Below are positions 22,801 to 34,800 of a stretch of 64,000 bases of DNA, piece after piece; position 1 is the first letter of the stretch; the number at the start of each line of letters is the position of its first letter. A program made the position numbers and the translations under genes. This stretch comes from Tubiluchus corallicola (taxonomy: Eukaryota; Priapulida; Priapulimorpha; Priapulimorphida; Tubiluchidae). The DNA is taken from assembly GCA_030141605.1 (NCBI GenBank), contig JAQGDQ010000315.1, forward strand, positions 1-64,000, in the 5' to 3' direction. The notes beneath the pieces were generated by a model. That model made no database searches. It was not told the origin of the DNA and was given only the letters and a program-made list of their open reading frames with translations.

Positions 22801-25800
22801 AATGCAGACGCTAGTGCCCGTCTAACTAGCGAATGCCAAATTGCATGTAACAGCAAAGAACTAGTGGCGCAAATGCTAAATTGTGTTTGTCTGGTAATAA
22901 TTATTTAATGCAAGTCATTTTTGTAAAATAGTATGTTTCCTTTCAATATTTTAAAAAAGTAAATTGTTTTAACCTGCAGTTTAAAATTGGGTGCGGTTTT
23001 GTTCTAACATTTCTTAAGTGTTCCTTGGAAAGTTTCTTAGTTGTTGCCCTATGAAAAAATGCTAACTAACCTACTGCTAAATCATGAACAGTCAATCACT
23101 CTATATTGTAAAGTTCACTAAGGGCTGGTCCATATTTTTATGCAATTCAACAAGCTTTTGCTACTGACACAACTTCTTACTCATGATCTAAGAGTGTAAC
23201 AATATTCACTGAAAAACCCAAGTCAAATAGTTAACAAAAAAACACTATATTTTTTGTTTACAAATACAGCAGCTCAGTGATAAAATGTTAAATGAAAAAA
23301 CTAGAAATCAAACAAGAATTGAAACCAATATCAAATTTTGCATTGAAAAAGTGATTGCTAACCTGAAATTTGTTTAAGTAGTAATCAAATTATTCAATAC
23401 AGTAGCCATCGCTTAATAGACTCACTTTGGGACCGACGTGTTTCGACCCAATTTACCGACTGAATCTATTAGCCGACGGGTGAAGTATTACTAGTATAGA
23501 AGTACGAGTCATGACACTTCAGCTTAGTATGCACTGTAAAGGCAGCAACAGCTCAAATCTTAGGTTTTACGCTTATTTATTTATTTATTTATTACCTATT
23601 AGGTAAGAGAAATAAATATATACATTTTCTATATGAGTAAAAGTAAACAGTAAAATTATATAGTCATAATCAACATGAAGGTTGTGCCTATCACTGTGTA
23701 CCATGAATGACAGCAAGGAACTAATTCCTCAAACAGATCACTGCCTGTCATCCATCAAAGGCTCCATTTCTCAAAAATAACGCGAGTTCTACACTTTTAG
23801 TTGCTCTATGACGTTTACGTTTGCAATATAAAGTCGCGAAGAATTCTAACAGATTACTGCCATTGGTGGAAGCACCAATTAAACGTTTTGTGAAAAGCAG
23901 CAACAGTTTCAAAAGGAAAGTGCTAGGCAAATGATAAGTTTGGCTTGCATAAATTCTTGGGCAACAAGGCTAATTGTGAGTGGATGAGCGGGAGACAGTT
24001 CAAAGCAAAACCACAACGTTAACATATTAGTGCATAACAAACATACCTGCTTTCAAAGAAATCGGTACTTAACACGATTGTTTCTACGTACATTAAAGTG
24101 CACAAAAGTGAAGTAAAGATTACATAACTGTAGTAAAAACTCAAATGTCTTATTTTAACCACATGAAGCACAAATTAGTCAATTACGCGGAGCAATTTAA
24201 GTAAATTGCCGACAGTTTTTATATACATTTGAATAGGAGCTGCCCATGCCAGACATTTCTGAGTCAATTAGGAGACTGATTCTATTAACCGTGAGTCTAA
24301 TAAACGGCTTCAATTGAACATGGATGACTTATTACAACTTCGCTACAGTTGACTTTATTCAAAGCTTACAGCATTCAACAAGAAAGGATAAACTGAAACT
24401 GTGAGAACGAAAGCTTGTATGCGTGCCCATGCCGTCGTACAAGTTAACTGTCAGATATTACACAATCATCAAAGCCAAGATTAAAATATCTTCTAATACT
24501 TACTGGCACACGTTTGTTCACAAAGAAAAGAGCAGCTTCCCGTAATTCATTGTCCGTCAATGAAGCAGGTACAACGAACGTTCTTGGAAGACTAAAAACG
24601 AAATGATTAAAGCGAATTTAATACTAGAGCTGCCACACAGAAATTTTAACTGTACAAAGAGCACAATTTTGCAAACTGCAACAGGACAAACGTAACTTGT
24701 GTAAGCTTCTGTTAGCTTAGCAGTTCAAAACATGCCCAGAATCATGAAACTTTGTGATTGCATTTGCAATAGCCGTCAAAATAACTAGTAATCCAATCTA
24801 ATCTAAAGCTAATCATAATGAATAGAGACAGTTTTTTCAAAACTAGCAAAATCATTACTCATCAACCACAACTGTTTGCTGCTTTAACTTTCGCTACAAA
24901 CCAGATGACTTCATCTAAACTGAAAAACTAAAACATAATTGGACTGTCTTGTTTGGTTAAAATGTCCAACCAAATATTTCACTTTTTCTTTAGAATACAA
25001 AGTAACATTTTAGTAGACTAACCTAACAATAAGGTTTTGTTCCAAAATTACCAATTAATATTATTTGTGGGGGATACTACAAATTAACTTCAATTGATAC
25101 TTTTCCTAATAACAAACAGGGTTTCACCTCATAAAATCCATTAGTTCAATTAGTTTACCTTGTGCTGTCATAATGCCATGTATGAGTAACAAAACTATTG
25201 TACACAAATAACTTACTATTCACTAGTATGGAAAGACTCATTTCCTTGACAAACGCGCCACAGGTGACCTTGTTGAAGCTGCTTTAAATCATGAAGCCAG
25301 TCATCAAATAATCGGTACATGTGGACACCCCTGAATTCTGCAATGTATAGATAATAAATTAATGTCAATTAGCAATGAGCCTGAAACCAATTAAGAAAAC
25401 ATTGCTGCAAAATTATTGATTGATTTGACGGTAAGAATGATTAGAATTTGCTGCACACTGAATAACAAACTGCTCACTCACATGCAAGAGCATTATTTAG
25501 TACATCAGTGAATAGGATAGTGAATAAATAATAAAGTTGGACTACTGTGCTCTTACTATTTATTCCCATTAACTGCATCCAGTGTTTTAGTAGTCACTAG
25601 GCAACCACACATCTAAATCAATAATGGCCTGTCAAGACTATTGGGTATCCCAGATTCGTCATGAAACTGAGTGAGTGACATGCATCCCTGATGACATTTC
25701 TTTTCTAAACACACTACACTCGTCCGGGGGACCATGACATGCAAGAATGACAACTTTGAGTTAGTCAGTCAATCAGTAATGACAAGAACCCTGGATAATC

Positions 25801-28800
25801 TAAACAGGACTTGAGGTTTCTTGCAATTCATTCTCACAACACCATGACAAAGAACCATCCCAGTTTGGAATCACAAAAGATCAAGCAAAGCTCAGTCGAT
25901 CAGACAGTGTTAACAGAGCAACAGACGAGTCTAAACTCAGACAACAATTAATTAATCCTACAGACAACTAAACAAAAAAACATCCACACCCACACATATC
26001 ACATGACTCCGTCTATTAGGCTATGACAATTAATCTCTAAATTCACGTCAAACAGAAAATCTGAAAGGCTTGTTGATGCCAAGTTTTGGCCAATTTATCT
26101 ATATATATATATATATATACAAATAAGTAGAAAGAAAAGTCATTAGTACTTAAATCTAGTGTAACTACATAGAAAATATTGTCAATTTTTCTAATTTTGA
26201 AGCACAATAATACTTTTATTGTAATACTTGTATAAACTCGTGCTTTTGCAATGTTATGTAATTGCATTTGTTGTATTTTGTATTTGTTCTTGTATGTCTT
26301 TTTTTGTATTTTTCTAATTGTACTTTTTGCCATGCTACATTATTGTATTTATGCAAATAAACTTGAATTGAACTGAATTGTGACAACCTAAGTTATATTT
26401 TAACTCAACAAGCATACTGGCATTTTGCTAATTACCTGGTATTCTCTTCCTCAAATCAAAAGCAAATACTAAGCTTGGATTTACTGGAAAAGCGTGATGA
26501 AGGATGCTGTTGACAATCTAAAACATGATCAAAAGCGTTGAATAAATAACAGTAACATATAATAACAATAATATAAAAATATAATGGTTTTTTGAATTAC
26601 TCGCTTGCAATTAACTCTACAATGTTGCTCAGTTCACAATGAGTTCAGTTCAGTTCACAACTGACGATAATCAGTTCACCATGATGACAATCAGATCACT
26701 AAAAGTCAACACAGTGATGACAATCAGTTCACCATGACAACAATCAGTTCACTAAAAGTCAACACAGTGATGACAATCAGTTCACCATGACAACAATCAA
26801 TTCACTAAAAGTCAACACAGTGATGACAATCAGTTCACCATGACAGCAATCAATTCAGTAAAAGTCAACACAGTGATGACAATCAGTTCACCATGACAAC
26901 AATCAATTCAGTAAAAGTCAACACAGTGATGACAATCAGTTCACATGACAACAATCAGTTCACTAAAAGTCAACACAGTGATGACAATCAGTTCACCATG
27001 ACAACAATCAATTCAGTAAAAGTCAACACAGTGATGACAATCAGTTCACCACGACAGCAATCAATTCAGTAAAAGTCAACACAGTGATGACAATCAGTTC
27101 ACCATGACAACAATCAGTTCACTAAAAGTCAGCACAGTGACGACAATCAGTTCACTAAAAGTCAACACAGTGACGATAATCAGTTCACCATGACGACAAT
27201 CATTTCACTAAAAGTCAACACAGTGACGACAATCAGTTCACCATGACGACAATCATTTCACTAAAAGTCAACACAGTGACGACAATCAGTTCACCATGAC
27301 AACAATCAATTCAGTAAAAGTCAACACAGTGATGACAATCAGTTCACCATGACAACAATCAATTCAGTAAAAGTCAACACAGTGATGACAATCAGTTCAC
27401 CATGACAACAATCAATTCAGTAAAAGTCAACACAGTGATGACAATCAGTTCACCATGACAACAATCAATTCAGTAAAAGTCAACACAGTGATGACAATCA
27501 GTTCACCATGACAGCAATCAATTCACTAAAAGTCAACACAGTGATGACAATCAGTTCGCCATGACAGCAATCAATTCACTAAAAGTCAACACAGTGATGA
27601 CAATCAGTTCGCCATGACAACAATCAGTTCACTAAAAGTCAACACAGTGATGACAATCAGTTCACCATGACAACAATCAGTTCACTAAAAGTCAACACAG
27701 TGACGACAATCAGTTCACCATGACAACAATCAACTCAGTAAAAGTCAACACAGTGATGACAATCAGTTCACCATGACAACAATCAGTTCACTAAAAGTCA
27801 ACACAGTGATGACAATCAGTTCACCATGACAACAATCAATTCAGTAAAAGTCAACACAGTGATGACAATCAGTTCACCATGACAGCAATCAATTCACTAA
27901 AAGTCAACACAGTGATGACAATCAGTTCACCATGACAGCAATCAATTCACTAAAAGTCAACACAGTGATGACAATCAGTTCGCCATGACAACAATCAGTT
28001 CACTAAAAGTCAACACAGTGATGACAATCAGTTCACCATGACAACAATCAGTTCACTAAAAGTCAACACAGTGATGACAATAAGTTCACCATGACAACAA
28101 TCATTTCACTAAAAGTCAACACAGTGACGACAATCAGTTCACCATGACAACAATCAATTCAGTAAAAGTCAACACAGTGACGACAATCAGTTCACCATGA
28201 CAACAATCATTTCACTAAAAGTCAACACAGTGACGACAATCAGTTCACCATGACAACAATCAATTCCCTAAAAGTCAACACAGTGACGACAATCAGTTCA
28301 CCATGACAACAATCAATTCACTAAAAGTCAACACAGTGACGACAATCAGTTCACCATGACAACAATCAGTTCGCTAAAAGTCAACACAGTGACGACAATC
28401 AGTTCACCATGACAACAATCAGTTCACTAAAAGTCAACACAGTGACGACAATAAGTTCACCATGACAACAATCAATTCACTAAAAGTCAACACAGTGACG
28501 ACAATAAGTTCACCATGACAACAATCAATTCACTAAAAGTCAACACAGTGACGACAATAAGTTCACCATGACAACAATCAATTCACTAAAAGTCAACACA
28601 GTGACGACAATCAGTTCGCCATGACAACAATCATTTCACTAAAAGTCAACACAGTGACGACAATCAGTTCGCCATGACAACAATCAATTCACTAAAAGTC
28701 AACACAGTGATGACAATCAGTTCACCATGACAACAATCAATTCACTAAAAGTCAACACAGTGTCACTTACGAAAGGTAAATTCAGTTGCTAGTGACTAGT

Positions 28801-31800
28801 ATTTTATTACTTAATACTCACTGTTCGTGAACAAGTAGCTTTATCTTTGCACAACTTGAAGCTAAATGTTACTATTCGAAAATCCTGAAAAGAATGCAGA
28901 AAAAATTAACAATGCATACTAATAACACGACAACTGGTAAAACTTTTTAAAACTAATATTAATTATAGAAATGCAAACTTCAAAATAAAAATGTTGAACC
29001 ATTACTCCAATTAATATGAAGAGCTGAAGCAGTTGCAATGATTTTTATACACTTACTTTGCAGTAAACTTGAAAAACTTCAACAGTACTGCTAACAGTGG
29101 AACCTGGAGTCAGTTTCTTCGGTTTTCCATTAACAACTGGAAAATGACACAAGTGTGAGTTATTGAAGTACAGGTAATATTTAAATGCATTGTCAGAGCT
29201 CAGTAACCCGATCTGGCTTTACTACATCAAAATCATTACTAGAAAAATGTATGTTACTTCACAAAGTCCTTCACACCGCATTTCCATGTAAATAAACTTT
29301 CATGGAGACAAGTGGAGACAAACTATTACTCGCTAGTAACTGGAATACAGATTACAGCCAGACTAGACAAGTAAATCAAGTGCGAGGTGTAACAGTGTTT
29401 CATGGAATTCATGTAAACTGGGCAGTTACTAACCATGCACGAATACACCACCCTCTCAATCAAATAAAACCAAAATCCTCTACCAACCGAGAATTTAAGA
29501 AAGTAAAAAATGAACAATTTTACAAGTAAATACATTGTTTATCACCAGAGAATTTAAGTAAAAAATGAATAAGTCAACAAGTAAATACATTGTTTACGAC
29601 CCGAGAATTTAAGTAAAAAGCGAGCAAGTCTGCAAGTAAATGCATTGTTTATCACCCGAGAATTTAAGAAAGTAGAAAATGAACAAGTCTGCAAGAAAAT
29701 GCATTGTTATGTGCAAATTCTAAGTGTAATGAGCAGACACAATATCATCTGTCTGTTTAGCCACTTTGGTTAATCTCAATATTTACACAAAATCATGTGT
29801 TAACTAATAGTCACAAGTATTCTACATAGACAGCAACCCTATGAGTTTATTGATGCCTACAACAAAATATTGCATATCTCTGACAGTGAGTAAAAGGTAA
29901 TTAATCTCACAAATTGCCTGTTTAATAACTTGCAGTGGCTCTAAACTACATAATGAGGTCTGCAGCACAAAAGTCATATATCTGAAATGGGCCATTTTGA
30001 AATATTTGAGCCAGGTAGCAGATTTTACAGTGCTCATTTTGGTGCAAAGCTATTACATCCATTGACATTGTACTACTCCAACACATTAGTTTTTTTGTAT
30101 TTGGACATGTCCAGCTATGCAACATTATTTGAAGCACACAGCTTTCATGCCCATACATACAACATTTGCACTTCAAAATCCTTGTTTGATATAAGCACAA
30201 ATAATTGTTTATTTAAATGAATGTTTTGATTCTGCTGGGCAATTGTCAGAGTAATGTGATTGTTGATTTTCATTTGTCAGGAAAACTGGTGAAACATTCC
30301 CGTGTTGTGCAGTTTTTATTTGTAAGCGTAAATACGAATATGTGCCACGTTAGTCACTAATCCTTATCAAGAAGAAATATTACTATCATCTGCAGGTTGT
30401 GACAATAAAATAAACGCGAAATAAATAGTTTAAAATTCATGTGTGATATTAGATAATCGATAACTAATATGAAACCTGAATTCAATGAAAAAAACTATTT
30501 GCGATACACGAAAATCAGATTCTCCAGACTGGACTGTACCAAGAAAGAAATTGCCATGCCTTGAGCATAATTAGTCTAATAAAGTAACAAAATCACTGTA
30601 GACAGAGCCTAATTTAAAGTCAGTGAGTGACAGTCTCTAGTTCATGCACTTTATAATCAACTGTGAAGCAGATAGAATTTGTGTTTTTAGAAGGATTCCA
30701 AAATGTGCCTCTACATAACAACCTATCTAAAAATAACAAGACGTATGTAGCAAAAAAAAACTGCGGTGTTAACAGAAAATCATGAAAGAAGTGCAAAGCC
30801 AGACATTCAGATAAATATTGCCAAATAAGTTATTTGTCCAAAACCAATTGTATTTAACCAATAATTCTTCTTAAAAAGAATGCGAAGGTCATTTTATTAA
30901 TAAAGATTGCAGCTAGAAATATATCGAAATATATGTAACCCCTTGATTAACGAGGGGTTAACTTGATTAGATTGATGACCGAGCGGCGCAGCTCAATGGT
31001 AGAGTGCTTGCTTAGCACCCGGGAGGTAGTGGGTTCAACTCTCGACCGAGTCATTCCAAAAATTTGAAAAATGGTACTGTTGGTTATTCGATCAACCACG
31101 TGGGTTTATCGAAGTAACGTGCGGGTAATAATAATTGGGACCACCTTAGAAATAAGTATCGAGTTACTTAAGGTGTTATCCTTGGACTATGTCCTAAATG
31201 AAATTATTATTATTAATAAGTATTCACAGCACTGGCCAAAGTTCTTGAACATGTTACTCATTAGGGTTAATTTATAAATGACAGAAGGGAACAATACCAG
31301 CAACCTTCAAGTTGCAGTTCCCTGCAGCAAGCAGCGTGCAAAGATGGTGTATTACTACAAAAATGTCTGCTAAAAATTACAGCCACCTACTTCCAGCAAA
31401 ACCATAGCTTGGCGGTTATTTCTTTCAAGCTAAGCACAGATCAAGCACGGATCCAGCATACACTAGGGCTGAGATGGTTAGGCTTTTTAACTAACTGTTT
31501 AAATGTTATTAATCGCGGTCAGTTGATAGTTTAACCATTCCCGATGACGTCATACATTTAAGAAAATATCAAATACACGTGACTTGCACGAGTAACAGGT
31601 GTGGTTCAAATCTAGCATGCGCCAGTGAGAACACGGCAGCATCCTCGTAACGTTCACAAATGAAAACCTTTTTGCAGTTTACCATTTAGATTCTTGTTAG
31701 GCAACCAGATTAAATGAAACAATGTTGTAAATAGTACAATTTTATGCAAGCGACACATTGCTAACTGCGTCCGCCAACTCAGAAAAGATACAAGCTTTCA

Positions 31801-34800
31801 TTAATATTCATTAATTCATTAGGAATCTTCATCCTTAATCCAAAGCTAAACATAGAGCTACATTAGCAAAGCAAGCTTATAAGTTGATATGCATATCCAG
31901 AGCATTTAAGCTTCAATGTGGTACAAAAGTAAAATCAGTATTCAGTAGTAATAAACAAACAGTAACGCTAATCATTTTTGATGTCTATGACAGTCTGACA
32001 AGTTGCAATTCATAAAAATGTGCAACAAACCTTTGAAACATGCTGGTAGAACAAATACAGTTGAGTACATACCATGACAAATGTTATCAATATTGGTAAG
32101 TGCTATATCATCACAGCCTATAAGAAGATTTCTTTGCCCCTGATACACCTGCACAAAAAGTAAATGAAGATACTAAACTTCACAAAAGCGTGCAAAATCC
32201 AGTAAAAGGTTAAGCACATAAATACAAATAAAACAAGATTACATAAATTTGCAAAATATCATTATTCTATTAGATCAGGTGCAGTGAGAAAATTTAACAC
32301 TTTCACTAATCATTCTAAACTCATAACATTAGGTTAAATATGGCAGTAGGTGCTGTTTATTAGACTCACTCACGGTTAATAGAACCAGTTGCAAAAAATG
32401 TTTGATACGGGACACTCCTATTCAAATGCATATAAAAACTGTCGGCACTTAACTAAAAAAGCTCGGCATAATTGACTCAATTTTTTGCTTCACGTACTTA
32501 AGAAAAGACACTTGTGTATGATCAAAGAGCTTTCACTACTTTTATGTCATCTTTACTTCACTTTTGTGCACAATAATATACACAGAAACAATCATGTTAA
32601 GCACCAATTTGTTTGAAAGCAATTACGCTTATCATGCGCTAATATGTTACCTAGCAGTTTTGTTTTGAATTTGTCACCGGTTCGGCAGTTGCAATTAACT
32701 TCGTTGCCCAACAATTTATTGAAGCTAAACCTTTAGTCACATGCCTAGTAGTTTGCTTTTGAAGTGCTTGCTACTTTTCATAGAACACTTAATCAGTTAA
32801 CTGTTGCTGTTATGCCACTGATGCAGCAACTGTAATCTCCCAGTTGCTTTGCATGTTTATGAGGTTAAATACCATAGAGCAAGAGTATAGAATTAATTTT
32901 GAAAACTAAAGTAGAATATAAAGCATAAAGACTTAACGTTTAAAGCTCTTACAGACAATGCATAGAAACTGAAGAGCGATGACCTGTACTTCTATACCAG
33001 TAATACGAAACCCATCGGCTAATAGATTCAGATGGTTAATTGAGTCAAACACTTCTATCCCAAAGTGAATCTATTAAATGGCACCTACTGTATATCACAA
33101 TGAGAATCAGCCACCAGATTTTCAAGCTACACAAACACTATAGAAAGCATGCTTCAAATGCCCTGGATCTTTCTGTATAACCTCACCACAAAGTGATGTA
33201 AACTCATTGACAACTTTTTTTGTTTGACAGCAATTTCTGTTTGATCCACACTATACACATGACCAATAATGTCAGAAGAGAAAAAGCCAGCTGTTTCAAA
33301 TTTGGATTTGACATTATAATAAAACTGCAAAAAACTTTGAGGTATCACAATTTTACATGATGACACGCCTACAGTTTTGACAAGTAACAAAATTTGGGCA
33401 AAATCATAATATGTCGACACCCTTACCGTGCTCTGGTCAGCAGTATGTGTCAAGCTCGGACTGACAAAACAAAGTCTAAAATTTGTGATGACCAATGCCC
33501 CAGGCAAACCACTTCCACAGTCTTGACCTGTCAGTGCATTGAATCGAAGAATGCTTTTTGCTCCAGCTATCATAAGTTCTCCTACAAGTGCAAGTTTATT
33601 ACTAACATAAGCAACGAAATATGATTTTGCTATATGAACTTATCAGCGTGTGGCAACTGACATGCAGTCATAGATGCAGAATATAAAAATGTATAAAATT
33701 ATACAACAAATAAATGCAAGTCCATAAAACCATTTATGTCAAACTGAATAATTATATCACATTAACCCTTTCACTACGGAAGGTGGTAGACTGATGCCCA
33801 TGCTCAGCACTAAGCACAGTCACCCAGGTCTGTTTATTTCACTGCTACAGCCATGTAAAACATTGTAGAAAAGTTTAACAGCCGTGGGATTGGCGTTGCT
33901 TCGCAAAAAGTAACCCTAAACAACCAATCAGCGTCTGAAGCCAGGTGCATTCCACAATACTGTACTGCACAGTATGTTCCTATGCAAAAGCACTTATAGA
34001 TCGTTAACGAGACGTATGTTTAGTTGACTGTTCTGCATATTTATAAAATGATTGCATATTATGGATTAGTATTGTGCCTTGTGTGAAAGCTGCTTTCTAA
34101 ATATAAGTATGCACTTATTTATGAGTGTGTGCACTGCACGTTTGTGTATGTGCGTGAATGCATATATGTGAGCTTGTATGTGTGTACATGTGTAGAAATA
34201 AAACTAATACTTAATATTAGTACTCAATAACGAACAACTATTTGTTTATTTACAAGATTCTGTTTTAGTTACACAACACAAGTAGTTTTTGTCAAATGCG
34301 CAAAGTCAATGTGGCCCACTTAAAATGCAACTACGTAGTGAAAGGGTTACGATACTAACCTGGAAGCAGCCTTAGACTCAAAACATTATCAGTTTCTTCA
34401 GAGATAGAGGAAACCATAACTTCTTCTGCAGCCTGCAACAAACAAACAAATAAACAAACAACATTTCTAAGTACAAAAAGTACTATCATAACATTTCAGT
34501 ACATAAATGAAACAAAGAGAATACACATCACAGCACTCATATAAAAAAGCAACATGCTGCCTCTGCCTAAAATGTTTGATACACCGCAAGCCAGTACCTT
34601 GCATTCAATGGCATATTCGCTTTCTGCAATCAGTAAAAAATGCAGCTGTCACAAATCTGACATGTAGAAAAAAACTGCTATCAGATTTATTTTATTCATG
34701 TATGTACGTGCACCACCTAGTCTAAAGCTACCTGAACCCGGAAGAGATTTGTCAGTCATTAATAAAGCAAGTGAGAAGCCCTTCAGGGTGAGTTTTATAT

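Noticed and set aside
26658-28762. CRISPR-like array
   Set aside because: Units are head-to-tail with no unique spacers, in an intron of an animal gene.
30977-31052. Functional tRNA gene
   Set aside because: A and B boxes are present, but the acceptor stem does not pair and the anticodon arm cannot be placed cleanly; a SINE head explains it better.
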